A stretch of DNA of 55,712 nt, taken from CAZIKB01 sp964539665. GTDB taxonomy: Bacteria; Zhuqueibacterota; Zhuqueibacteria; Oceanimicrobiales; Oceanimicrobiaceae. Made by a program: the position numbers and the translations under genes. This document shows positions 34,383 to 43,121 of the stretch, piece after piece. The stretch lies in the NCBI GenBank assembly GCA_964539665.1, contig CAZIKB010000030.1:1-55712 (forward strand), given 5' to 3'. The notes under the pieces were generated by a model. That model was not told the DNA's origin and made no database searches. It saw only the letters and a program-made list of their open reading frames with translations. Within the stretch, counting starts at the first letter, position 1; every line of letters starts with the position of its first letter.

Positions 34383-35072
34383 TCAGACAAACTTAAAAAT
34401 ATAACGAAGGCTCATAAAAATTCCCAAAAGTATCATTGTTATTCCAGCTGACCATCTCAGCTTTATTTCTGTTGCTTTTTTAATGAAGAAAGACCTGTCC
34501 AGCAATATTACGCTACGTGAAATCAGAATAACAATAATGAGTAAGGGAATACCTGTGCCAATCCCGAAAATGACTGGGTACAGGATAACAGAATTGCTTG
34601 ATATGGCCAAAGGAATAAGTACACCAAAAAAAGTGGCCGCAGACATCGGGCAAAATGATAGCGCTATGAAAACTCCCAAAATCATACTTCCCAATATGCC
34701 GTATTTTGAATAAATATATTGAAAACGGTCGGCAATTCTTAACGTGTGCTGTCCCGGCAGCAGGATGCCAGTAAGCATCATTCCAACTATTATTAGAAAG
34801 GGTCCCAAAAGCTGCCGCATATAAACCTGCAGAATATTTGCCAACACAGGTATATTGAGCATTCCCATTGAAATTAGAATGCCCAATAGTGCAAATGCAA
34901 CCATTTCACCAATAACGAAAAGCAAAGCCGTCATTATCGTACGCATGAAATTTTGCTTCCTGCCGCAAAGCAAAGAAACTGCCGCAATGTTGGTACTGAG
35001 TGGACATGGATGGATTACGGTGAGTGCACCCAGGCCGAAAGCAGTAAAAGCTCCGACTAAAAATATGTTCAT
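34383..35072 (-). CDS. CcdA/DsbD-like membrane thiol transporter (ArsG-like)
   Basis: The 229-residue protein has about six membrane helices in a pseudo-repeat, each half carrying a Cys-Pro motif (IHPCPLSTNIAAVS and LSFCPMSAATFFG). That is the pattern of CcdA/DsbD transporters that pass electrons from cytoplasmic thioredoxin across the membrane. The sequence also resembles proteins named ArsG, which occur next to ArsF thioredoxin-like proteins; the arsenical link is not proven. It overlaps the upstream ArsF-like gene by ATGA. I infer that it reduces that protein and possibly the periplasmic selenoprotein. Confidence 0.8.
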   Translation of the reverse strand: MNIFLVGAFTAFGLGALTVIHPCPLSTNIAAVSLLCGRKQNFMRTIMTALLFVIGEMVAFALLGILISMGMLNIPVLANILQVYMRQLLGPFLIIVGMMLTGILLPGQHTLRIADRFQYIYSKYGILGSMILGVFIALSFCPMSAATFFGVLIPLAISSNSVILYPVIFGIGTGIPLLIIVILISRSVILLDRSFFIKKATEIKLRWSAGITMILLGIFMSLRYIFKFV

Positions 35073-36700
35073 TTACCGCCTTTTCGAAATTTGATAAGCT
35101 CCCCCTGAAACATCTGGATGAATTCCTGCTTTTTATCTGTCAAGTGCCACGCTTCAGTTAAAATCTTCCAGCGCGATTCTTTGCCCTCACTTAATTTTAT
35201 TAACACGAGGGTGCTTGTGAAAAGATTATACTTTTTTCTTAAACCTTCATATCTGGGGAGTTCCATATTGATTTGGCGAAATACAATTTTTCCGTTTTGT
35301 AAATCATCCTGGAAAAATAGATTTAATACTTCGTTTGTATGCGCTTCCATGTCATTACAGAATTTACACCGTTCCGTACGATGAAATTGTAAAATCAACA
35401 CGCCATTCTGAAACGGTAAATTTAGCTCCTTAACCAGGTCAATATTTGAAAAACCTGTTGTTTTGTCATTTTGTTGCCAAATATTCGAAAACATCACAAT
35501 CAGACTTAATAGCACAAACAGCAGCAGACTCCATCTCAATGCGGCCAGCAAATACCCACGACTTGATTTCTCTTTACGGTTGATATAGTTTTTAATTTCC
35601 TGACGGAATTCCTGGTTAATTGTGAATTGCGGCCGTGTATCTTTTGCCCGCATTTCACCTGAAAAAGCGTAGATATTAACCGGACAAGCGTCGGGTGCAG
35701 AATCTGCACGCGCGACCTGTAAAACTCCGGCCTCAACCAGACGGTTTGCGGCTTTTACACCATCCGATGGGCAGCACCCATTCAAATCACGGGCGTCGCT
35801 GCCGGTTATGATGAAATACTCAGAATCAGATTCGATCAATTTAACCAGTCTTTGTTTCATTTCTGCAGGTGACTCATCCAATATGGACAAATCAGTGGTG
35901 TTAACCGGGTCAAGCTGCGAGGAGATTTCCGGTATTTCGATAAGGCACACGGCTCCCTGGTTTTTGTAAGCGTCTATGAAATTTATAGGCTTTTCTGCGT
36001 TCTCCGCTAATTTACCTATCAACTGGATACACTTATCCGATTTAATCAGAGAACGCACTGCTGAATCAGAAACCAGTACAGGCACGCCTCTATGAATCAT
36101 CGTTCCGTCATCTAAAATCAGTATTTTGAAAGGACCGGGGTAAAGGATAGCGGTAGAAAGCTCCTCGTTAGGAGGTAGTTCCGTAAGAGTATTGGCAAGT
36201 CGGCTAACATCGGATTCGAAAGTATCGCAATCAAACGGAGCAGGATTTGTTTTGAGACGAGCAATCAGCTCCGGATTCCCACCAGTAATTTTGACTACTC
36301 TTTTGTAGCCCGGGAGGCTGTAAATGATGGCGGTCTTTTCACAAACTGGCAATTCACCAAAAAGGAGATGGTGGTCATCATCCAGGGCGGTCAGACTGCT
36401 GCCCCGATATTCTGCCGATTTTCCAGTATCATAACATGGATTGTCTTTTCCTTTGTAAGCGACTAATTTAACACCGCGGCTCAACTCTTGCCCCGGGATA
36501 ATAGATATGCCGAAAAAACCGCTTGCTTCGAGGGCATGCATAACCGATGATAAATCTACAAAAGAGCATGAAATCTCAACACTTCCAGCGGATGGAAGAT
36601 TATCGTAGGCTGCAAAAATATCACTTTCGCCGGGACAATGCAGCTTCAGCCGGTTCTCCAGGAAATCTTTAGCTTCGAGATTTTTCTTTGTGTTAATCAT
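35069..36700 (-). CDS. Large membrane-anchored protein ending in an ArsF-like thioredoxin fold
   Basis: The 543-residue protein has three parts. Residues 1 to about 370 are soluble and unfamiliar, with Cys-containing stretches such as ITGSDARDLNGCCPSDGVKA, EISCSFVDLS and VCLIEIPEIS. One membrane helix follows at about 378-402 (AALRWSLLLFVLLSLIVMF). The last 130 residues are a thioredoxin-like domain with RTERCKFCNDMEA, a CxxC, and RWKILTEAWHL, matching proteins called ArsF. ArsF is normally a small separate protein of about 150 residues, so this is a fusion. It is coupled by ATGA to the CcdA/ArsG-like gene. The redox domain probably faces the periplasm. Confidence 0.75.
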   Translation of the reverse strand: MINTKKNLEAKDFLENRLKLHCPGESDIFAAYDNLPSAGSVEISCSFVDLSSVMHALEASGFFGISIIPGQELSRGVKLVAYKGKDNPCYDTGKSAEYRGSSLTALDDDHHLLFGELPVCEKTAIIYSLPGYKRVVKITGGNPELIARLKTNPAPFDCDTFESDVSRLANTLTELPPNEELSTAILYPGPFKILILDDGTMIHRGVPVLVSDSAVRSLIKSDKCIQLIGKLAENAEKPINFIDAYKNQGAVCLIEIPEISSQLDPVNTTDLSILDESPAEMKQRLVKLIESDSEYFIITGSDARDLNGCCPSDGVKAANRLVEAGVLQVARADSAPDACPVNIYAFSGEMRAKDTRPQFTINQEFRQEIKNYINRKEKSSRGYLLAALRWSLLLFVLLSLIVMFSNIWQQNDKTTGFSNIDLVKELNLPFQNGVLILQFHRTERCKFCNDMEAHTNEVLNLFFQDDLQNGKIVFRQINMELPRYEGLRKKYNLFTSTLVLIKLSEGKESRWKILTEAWHLTDKKQEFIQMFQGELIKFRKGGK

Positions 36701-37083
36701 GAAATATAACAGTTTTTAATATTACCCCTAAAATCTTCTCTTTTTTTTAACAAATATATTTTTAGTGTCATTGCTCAATTGTTGTATTGATTTATTGTTA
36801 AATTGTTTGATTACACGTATTTTCAAAAGTCATGTCCCATTATCTGAGGTGCAAAACTTTGAACAACACTAATATGCTGTCATTCCCGCAATCTTATAAG
36901 CTGGAATCCAGGAGAGTTATGGATGTCCGTTTTACACATCCGGGCATGAAATCTTTGATATTAAAAATGTTCGTTGACATCTCGGGGCTTGCTGAAAAAG
37001 CCTTATCCACTCGGCTTGAAGTAACTGTTAACCACCAGACATTTTAATATGTATTGATAATGTATGGGATTCTAATAAGCAAC
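36701..37083. other. Intergenic stretch with AT-rich repeat-like words
   Basis: This 383-base stretch separates the thiol-relay block from a toxin-antitoxin pair. Around 36772-36815 it holds TTG/ATTGTTG words like those of the inverted repeat at 9059-9098. At about 36871-36909 it has a GTCATTCCCGC start and GGAATCC, like a decayed REP unit. A plus-strand reading frame at 36832-37047 crosses these repeats and shows no coding character. I see no gene. Confidence 0.5.
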
Positions 37084-37260
37084 CTATTCATCTGTTAAAA
37101 TTTCTTTAATACTTTTCGATTCATCTAACAATCGATCCTTATATTGTTTTTGAAGTTCGATATAATATTCAACAATTTTTTGAGGATCGTGATTGAATCG
37201 TTCTGAAATCTCATGCCGAGTCTTTCTAATTTGAGAAATTATTGGATCATCTTTTTGCAT
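37084..37260 (-). CDS. Small antitoxin of the PIN-domain pair
   Basis: A 58-residue protein starts at the ATG at 37260, three bases after the toxin stop, with GGAG eight bases upstream inside the end of the toxin gene. It reads MQKDDPIISQIRKTRHEISE, then a helix with EYYIELQKQYKDRLL and an acidic end EILTDE. Short helical proteins with this HEIS..PQKIVEYY..LQ pattern commonly follow PIN toxins of the same type. It has no obvious DNA-binding motif. Toxin-first order is less common in vapBC but known for this subgroup. Confidence 0.72.
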   Translation of the reverse strand: MQKDDPIISQIRKTRHEISERFNHDPQKIVEYYIELQKQYKDRLLDESKSIKEILTDE

Positions 37261-37263
37261 TTA

Positions 37264-37734
37264 TTATTCTCCAAGAAGTTCAAGTGGCGTAACTAATAGT
37301 GGGACAAATAAACCTAACATTACATTTACATGTCGGATATGATTAAATTTATTTGCATTGGCAAGATGTTTACAATTCCATGTGAGCAGAAAATCACATT
37401 TATGGTAAGACGCAAGTGCTAAATGGAGTGCGTCTCCGACAGGATCAGCAGGCATTACTTTATGTTGGATATAAGTTTGTACAATTTCAATAACTTGAGT
37501 TTCTACTGGCACAACTGGTAATGTATTTATTAAATTTAGAGATTTGTCTTGTTTAGGATAGTCGCCACTGCTAAGTTCATCTATCACAGAAGGACTGGTC
37601 ACTAACAAGTATCGATGCTTATAATTATCCCACCAATTTCGCGTCCATTCTCTTCGCGCTATGGCCTCAGAATCTGTTCTTTCTTCATAATAAAAGCTTG
37701 GTATTGAAGTTTCAATGTAAACTTTCGGTTTCAT
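37264..37734 (-). CDS. PIN-domain toxin (VapC-like)
   Basis: The 156-residue protein begins KPKVYIETSIPSFYYEERTD (a Glu where most VapC have Asp), has VTSPSVIDELSSGDYPKQD with the second acidic residue, and PVGDALHLALASYHKCDFLL then TWNCKHLAN for the third and fourth. This is the PIN fold of type II toxins that cut RNA. It is intact, unlike the other three toxins in the window. The small antitoxin gene follows by three bases. Confidence 0.82.
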   Translation of the reverse strand: MKPKVYIETSIPSFYYEERTDSEAIARREWTRNWWDNYKHRYLLVTSPSVIDELSSGDYPKQDKSLNLINTLPVVPVETQVIEIVQTYIQHKVMPADPVGDALHLALASYHKCDFLLTWNCKHLANANKFNHIRHVNVMLGLFVPLLVTPLELLGE

Positions 37735-37858
37735 AGCGTTTTCATATTTTAAGATTATTTTGGAATATCATAAATAATACCAGTTTCTTACATGCTGAAA
37801 AATAGAAATTACATTAAACATAAACAAGCTATTTATGTAGGTTAACACAAACCATCAT

Positions 37859-38992
37859 TCAAGCCAACATTCTTTGTCTTTTCACAACCGGTCCCAATAT
37901 TGCTGCCAGTTCATCCAATTCATCCTGAGTGGTGTTTCGGCCCATGGAAATACGCAATGTTCCATGCGCATCCACATCCGACCGACCCAGCGCCTTGATT
38001 ATGCGCGAAGGCATGACGTCATTGGAGTGACAGGCTGAACCTGCTGAAAGAGCAAATCCTCTCAAGCTCATTTCGGTGACCAGGTTTGTGCCAATCGTTC
38101 CCGGAAAGGAAATAGAAACCAGACCTGGTAAGCCAACGTCGTGTGAATTTAACAAAAAATCTGGAATCTGCTCAGTAAGTTTTTTTAAAAATAAATTCGT
38201 CAGTTGGTGAAGTCGGTGCGATTCTTCGGGGAGCATGGAAATACTCTTTTCCAACGCCTTAAAGGCTGCAGCCAAACCTGCGACATTTTCAGTGCCGGCT
38301 CGCAACTCCTGCTCCTGACCTCCACCCAATATTTGTGGGGCTAATTGCTCGGATTTATCAGGTTCAATCATGATCCCACCGAACCCGTGTGGACCGCCAA
38401 ATTTATGGGAGGAAAAAGTATAAAAATCCACCGGAGTATTTTTCAGATCTACAGGAACATGACCCACAGCCTGAACACCATCACAATGGAAAAATATTTC
38501 GTTTTTTAGGCACAGTTCACCATACGCGGCAATGTCATGGATAATACCAGTTTCATTACAGGCATGGACAGTACTAAATAGAATGGTGTTTTTCTTGATA
38601 GAATCCTGAATCTTTTTTAGGGAGTGCTGACCATTATTTTCCAGGGGTGAAACATCCACCCGATCTTTGTAGACTTCAGCAGCAAACCATGCTGAAGCAT
38701 GAACACCGATAGATAGCAGAAGCCGGCCTTTAGGATATTTTTCCATAAGACCGCGAATAACCAGGTTGTTGGCCTCGGTGCCTCCCGAGGTCAGAATGAT
38801 TCTGGCTTTCTGACAATGGCAGAGCCCTCCAATCCTGCGCTTCATCTTATTCATAGTTTTAAATGCTTCCCGGCCAGCAAAATGAGCAGAGGATGGATTG
38901 CCATAAACTTCTGTAGAAACTCGAGCAAATTCCTCTAAAGCTTCAGGAAAAGGGGGACACGATGCAGCATAATCAAAATAATGAAAGGCCAT
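37859..38992 (-). CDS. Cysteine desulfurase (NifS/IscS-like)
   Basis: The 377-residue PLP enzyme moves sulfur from cysteine to an active-site persulfide for Fe-S assembly (or other thiolation). It begins FHYFDYAASCPPFPEALEEF, has ILTSGGTEANNLVIRG, the PLP lysine in SSHKFGGPHGFGG, RAGTENVAG, and the catalytic Cys in SAGSACHSND. The Cys loop and RISMGRNTTQDELD end are those of NifS-type (group I) enzymes. It lies 112 bases after a locus of at least five Fe-S proteins on the same strand and probably supplies them, perhaps as part of that operon. Confidence 0.9.
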   Translation of the reverse strand: MAFHYFDYAASCPPFPEALEEFARVSTEVYGNPSSAHFAGREAFKTMNKMKRRIGGLCHCQKARIILTSGGTEANNLVIRGLMEKYPKGRLLLSIGVHASAWFAAEVYKDRVDVSPLENNGQHSLKKIQDSIKKNTILFSTVHACNETGIIHDIAAYGELCLKNEIFFHCDGVQAVGHVPVDLKNTPVDFYTFSSHKFGGPHGFGGIMIEPDKSEQLAPQILGGGQEQELRAGTENVAGLAAAFKALEKSISMLPEESHRLHQLTNLFLKKLTEQIPDFLLNSHDVGLPGLVSISFPGTIGTNLVTEMSLRGFALSAGSACHSNDVMPSRIIKALGRSDVDAHGTLRISMGRNTTQDELDELAAILGPVVKRQRMLA

Positions 38993-39104
38993 TTATATTT
39001 AACAAGATAGACTTAGGAAATGGAATTGCAGTAGCACACGCGTATCAATTTTAATTACATCACAAATCATACATACAAAGCAGAAGCATTTTACAGTATT
39101 ATTA

Positions 39105-40724
39105 CTATTGGGCATGTTGTTCACTTTTCCGCAACATCATATCTTTAAATAGCAAAGCTCCCGATGGACAAGCTTCAACGCATTCGGTGGCTGTCTTCTC
39201 TAATCCTTTCTCTAAAGATTCATTCAGAGGGACGGCTACTTGAACATCAAAACCACGGCCGATAAATGTCAATCCGAGTTGTTCACCCGCTTTTTCACTA
39301 ATGCGAATACACAGCCCACATTTAATGCATTTTCCGGGTTCATAAATCACGAAGGGATGGTCGAGAATTCTGGTGAGGTTTTTACGTTCTTCGCCTTTAT
39401 AGCGCTGCGAATTTGCCTGATATTGCTCAGAATATATCCGTAGTTTACAGTTATTAAAACTAACGCATCCACACTGGGCACATCGACTTGATTCTGCAAT
39501 TGCCTGTGCGGTAGAAATATTGTGGCCGGCGATTGATTCTCGATCGATTTCCTCTTTAGCAAATGATGAGTGCTTCATATTATCCATAATTTGGACAAAT
39601 TTTTCGAGTTCGCCGTCTTTCATTTTCCCGACACGAGACTGCGACCGATTATTGAGTAAAGGCAGCACCTGATCCAGTAAATAATGGTTCACCGCAAGAG
39701 CAATAGACCGACCGTGAGCCACTGACCTTACGGCCATCCTGCCCGGGTGTACGATGCCACCGCCTGCAAAAATACCCTTTACATTGGTTTCAAAAGTTGC
39801 GGTATTTATGAGCACTCCTTTAGCTGAAGCATCAACAGAAAACTTTTTCAATTCCTCGGCAGGCAATTCACCTGCAGCTAATATTACGGCGTCATAGTCT
39901 TGTTTCAATTCAGCAAAAGAAAGCTGCTTACCGACTTGTTGACTCATTTCCAATTTCACGCCTAACTTTTGAATAATCTCAATTTCTGCATCAAGGACGG
40001 TGTCAGGCAAGACATCGTTTGGTACACCATATCTCAGCATTCCGCCAGGTTCGGTGTTTTTGTCGAAAATCGTGCAGGCATGTCCTTCCTGAAGCAGGTA
40101 GTACGCAGCCGATAATCCTGCCGGGCCAGAGCCGATAATGGCAATCTTTTTTCCCGTGGTTGATTTGCACAATGGCAGATAGGGTTGTTCACTGGCCAAA
40201 TCTTGATCAGCGACGAAACATTTAAGTGTGCAAATGCCCAGAGAATTATCCACGTGTTTGCGACGACAGGCATTCTCACAGGGCGCTGAGCAAATCCTTC
40301 CGAGGGCAGCAGGTAATGCAATGTGTTCCTTAGCCGTAACCAGAGCATCGTGCATTCTTTCGGCCTCGATGTGCATATTCATCAGGGGGATATTCATGTG
40401 CGCCGGACAGGTCCGCTGGCATGGCCCCAAACAATCGCCGACATGATCGCTCATGAGCAGCTCAAGCGCTGAACGTCTGGCTTCGTGCACTTCTTCGCTA
40501 TCGGTTTCGATAATCATTCCGTCCGCAACTGGCATGGAGCAGGATGGTAAAAGTTTATTTGTTTTGACTTCTTTTACCACGCATAACATGCATGACGCAA
40601 AACAGGGATATCCTTCAAGATAGCACAAAGTGGGGACAGCAATGCCTGACTGGTTGACTGCTGTAAGTAACATCGTTCCGGGCTTCGTTTCTACTTCGCG
40701 TTGATTTATGTTTAATTTAATCAT
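39105..40724 (-). CDS. 2Fe-2S / FAD / 4Fe-4S oxidoreductase subunit
   Basis: The 539-residue protein has several parts. A NuoG-type 2Fe-2S domain comes first (1-75; CYLEGYPCFASCMLCVV and the later CSMPV), then a C-rich Fer4_20 region (CLGPCQRTCPAHMNIP; CSAPCENACRRK). A GltD-like FAD domain follows with AIIGSGPAGLSAAYYLLQEG and a later GIFAGGGIV. A C-terminal part has CAQCGC, CIKCGLCIR and ECVEACPSGA. It likely takes electrons from or gives them to the NuoE-NuoF fusion encoded one base upstream. Similar FAD/Fe-S subunits work with HydBC-type modules or in NfnB. No NADPH test residues were checked. Confidence 0.85.
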   Translation of the reverse strand: MIKLNINQREVETKPGTMLLTAVNQSGIAVPTLCYLEGYPCFASCMLCVVKEVKTNKLLPSCSMPVADGMIIETDSEEVHEARRSALELLMSDHVGDCLGPCQRTCPAHMNIPLMNMHIEAERMHDALVTAKEHIALPAALGRICSAPCENACRRKHVDNSLGICTLKCFVADQDLASEQPYLPLCKSTTGKKIAIIGSGPAGLSAAYYLLQEGHACTIFDKNTEPGGMLRYGVPNDVLPDTVLDAEIEIIQKLGVKLEMSQQVGKQLSFAELKQDYDAVILAAGELPAEELKKFSVDASAKGVLINTATFETNVKGIFAGGGIVHPGRMAVRSVAHGRSIALAVNHYLLDQVLPLLNNRSQSRVGKMKDGELEKFVQIMDNMKHSSFAKEEIDRESIAGHNISTAQAIAESSRCAQCGCVSFNNCKLRIYSEQYQANSQRYKGEERKNLTRILDHPFVIYEPGKCIKCGLCIRISEKAGEQLGLTFIGRGFDVQVAVPLNESLEKGLEKTATECVEACPSGALLFKDMMLRKSEQHAQ

Positions 40725-40725
40725 T

Positions 40726-43104
40726 TTATTCCACTTTTACAGCATCTTCCGGACAAACCTGTCGGCAGATGTCACATTTGGTGCATTTGTCATTATCAAT
40801 CACATGTTTTTCGTAAGGCTTCATCTCAATGGCTCCAAAGGCGCACCCTTGCGCACATTTTGTGCACCCGATACACTCATCCGTTATGGAATAGGTAATC
40901 ATTTCCCGGCATTTGCCAGCAGGACATGTACCGCTTATATGGATTTCATATTCTTTACGAAAATATTTTAAAGTTGAGAGAACTGGATTTGGCGCGGTTT
41001 TCCCAAGCCCGCAGATGCTTCCCTTACTGACCATCAAGGCTAACTGTTCGAGTTCCTCCAGGTCACCATTTTTGCCCTGTCCTTCGCAGAGCCGGATCAG
41101 AATATCCAGCATGCGGCGGGTGCCGATTCTGCAATAGGTGCACTTTCCACAGGACTGATCCTGAGTAAATTCCAGGAAGTAGCGCGCCATATCCACCATG
41201 CAGTCGGAGTCATCCAAAACCACCAGCCCGCCGGAACCCATTATCGCCCCGACAGCTTTCAACGCCTCATAATCGACCGGCGTATGCGCCAGCTCGGCCG
41301 GCACGCATCCACCGGAGGGCCCGCCAACCTGAACCGCCTTGAAACGTTTTCCATCGGCAATTCCCCCGCCAATTTCTTCCACAATTTCTCTGATAGACAC
41401 ACCCATCGGTACTTCGATGAGCCCGCCCCTGACGACTTTGCCAGCAAGGGAAAAAACCTTGGTGCCTTTGCTCTTTTCGGTGCCGAGCACTGCGAATGCA
41501 TCCGCGCCTTTCCTTAAAATCCAGGGAACTAACGAATAAGTTTCCACGTTGTTGACCAACGTTGGTTTACCCCAAAGTCCACTTTCCGCGGGGAATGGCG
41601 GACGCAGACGGGGCATGCCACGTTTACCCTCAATGGATGCCAAGAGCGCGGTCTCCTCGCCGCAAACAAATGCGCCGGCTCCCTCCATAATCTTAAGAAG
41701 CAGGCTGAAGCCGCTTCCCAAAATGTTGTTTCCCAGGAATCCACGTTCTTCGCATTTCTGAAGAGCCTCCTTCACACGCTGAACAGCGAGAGGATATTCT
41801 GCGCGAATGTAAAAATAGCCTTCGTTCGCACCAACTACATAAGCGGCGATAATCATGCCTTCGATGATCCGGTAGGGGTAAGATTCAAGCAGCATTCGGT
41901 CCATAAAAGCGCCCGGGTCACCTTCATCGCCGTTGCAGACAACATATTTCAGTTTACTATCCTCGGATGCTTTCCGAACCGCAGCCCATTTCAAACCACT
42001 CGGGAAACCGGCTCCGCCTCTGCCCCGCAGGCCGCTATTCTGAATCTCATCGATTACCTGGTCCGGAGAAAATTCTTTGACGCAGCGGCTTAATGCTGTG
42101 AAACCATCGTGTTCGAGGTATTCCTCCAGGTCGGTCGGATTTATATGCCCGCTGTGCTCAGTAGCAATATGTTTCTGCCTGCCAAGAAACGCCATAACCT
42201 GCGGATCGCGGACTTCAATTGAGTAGCGGGTGACTGGCTCCCACGTCTCGTCGCTCAACAGGTTGTCGAGAATTCTTGAGACCGTATGATTGATTTTTTG
42301 CGTGACGCCTTTCGGTTTAAAATGATTCAAAGCGATTGATTTTGCATCTTCAGGAACTACCCTGGCATAAAGAGAGGACTTGCCATTTTGCGTAACCACT
42401 TCCACCAGCGGCGTTTGGTGACACATTCCGACACATCCGACACGCTTTACCACAGCCTGGGCGTTTATGTCGATTAAGGCTTGCTGCATGGCGTCGTAAA
42501 CGTTGCCACTACCACTGGCGACACAGCAAGAGCCAAGTCCAATGCGGATTTCCGCGTAACCGTTGCCTCTATCGATTGCGGGTACTTTGCTTTTCTGTTT
42601 CACACCCCGTTTTTGGTGCTCCAGAAAGTCGCGCAACACCCTCGGCATCATGTCGGAAGTCAAATGCCCGTAGGTTACGCCATCTATCTGTACGACCGGC
42701 GCTAAGGTGCAGCATCCCAGACAGGCCACTTTCTGAATGGTGAATAATCCATCCGCGTCAGTGTCATTGTTGTCAGTGAGCCCAAGATGATTCCTGAGCG
42801 CGTCGCCAATCGTATTTGCGCCCTTTACGTGGCAGGCGGTTCCGTGGCACACGCTAATGATATGGCGTCCCACCGGACGATGCCGAAACTGGGAGTAGAA
42901 ACTCGACACACCTACAATTTGCGCGGGCGTGATTTCAGTTATTTCGCATACCCGCCGTAACGCTTCTTCAGGAAGATAACGATAGCGCTCCTGTATCGCC
43001 TGCAGGATGGGAATCGTGTCGCTGGCCTGTTGCCCGATTTTCCCGACGATGGCGTCGATTTCGGGTAGACTGATATTATTGTCTATGTTCAATAGGTTCA
43101 TCAA
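40726..43104 (-). CDS. NuoE-NuoF fusion with extra ferredoxin domains (HydC-HydB-like)
   Basis: The 792 residues hold, in order: a NuoE/HydC thioredoxin-like 2Fe-2S domain (about 1-155; CHGTACHVKG, VACLGCCTLAP); a second thioredoxin-like 2Fe-2S domain (about 175-265; GLGSCCVASG, VGCVGMCHQTP); the NuoF FMN/NADH core (about 300-690; GLRGRGGAGFPSGLKW, GDEGDPGAFMDR, GAGAFVCGEETALL, CGKCTYCRIGTRRM); and a 2x4Fe-4S tail (CIGCTKCAQGC, CTKCDICRQVC). The second to fourth parts are exactly HydB of electron-bifurcating hydrogenases; the first is HydC. Fusion of both into one chain is uncommon. It should oxidise or reduce NAD(H) in the cytoplasm. No HydA hydrogenase is adjacent; the 2Fe-2S/FAD subunit takes that place. 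Confidence 0.9.
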   Translation of the reverse strand: MMNLLNIDNNISLPEIDAIVGKIGQQASDTIPILQAIQERYRYLPEEALRRVCEITEITPAQIVGVSSFYSQFRHRPVGRHIISVCHGTACHVKGANTIGDALRNHLGLTDNNDTDADGLFTIQKVACLGCCTLAPVVQIDGVTYGHLTSDMMPRVLRDFLEHQKRGVKQKSKVPAIDRGNGYAEIRIGLGSCCVASGSGNVYDAMQQALIDINAQAVVKRVGCVGMCHQTPLVEVVTQNGKSSLYARVVPEDAKSIALNHFKPKGVTQKINHTVSRILDNLLSDETWEPVTRYSIEVRDPQVMAFLGRQKHIATEHSGHINPTDLEEYLEHDGFTALSRCVKEFSPDQVIDEIQNSGLRGRGGAGFPSGLKWAAVRKASEDSKLKYVVCNGDEGDPGAFMDRMLLESYPYRIIEGMIIAAYVVGANEGYFYIRAEYPLAVQRVKEALQKCEERGFLGNNILGSGFSLLLKIMEGAGAFVCGEETALLASIEGKRGMPRLRPPFPAESGLWGKPTLVNNVETYSLVPWILRKGADAFAVLGTEKSKGTKVFSLAGKVVRGGLIEVPMGVSIREIVEEIGGGIADGKRFKAVQVGGPSGGCVPAELAHTPVDYEALKAVGAIMGSGGLVVLDDSDCMVDMARYFLEFTQDQSCGKCTYCRIGTRRMLDILIRLCEGQGKNGDLEELEQLALMVSKGSICGLGKTAPNPVLSTLKYFRKEYEIHISGTCPAGKCREMITYSITDECIGCTKCAQGCAFGAIEMKPYEKHVIDNDKCTKCDICRQVCPEDAVKVE

Positions 43105-43121
43105 TTTATGAATTCGCCAAT

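Noticed and set aside
34383..36700. Arsenic-resistance operon
   Set aside because: The ArsF/ArsG-like names come from similarity only; there is no arsenate reductase, ArsR or arsenite pump here.
36832..37047. 71-residue plus-strand reading frame
   Set aside because: It runs across REP-like and AT-rich repeats, has no ribosome binding site and no recognisable protein pattern.
41259..41761. Several antisense reading frames over the NuoF domain
   Set aside because: Shadows of a long, well-conserved gene with clear cofactor motifs on the other strand.
40726..43104. Complex I (Nuo) operon
   Set aside because: Only NuoE/NuoF-like and a NuoG-like N-terminal domain occur; no membrane subunits, and the extra 2Fe-2S domain and ferredoxin tail match HydB rather than NuoF.
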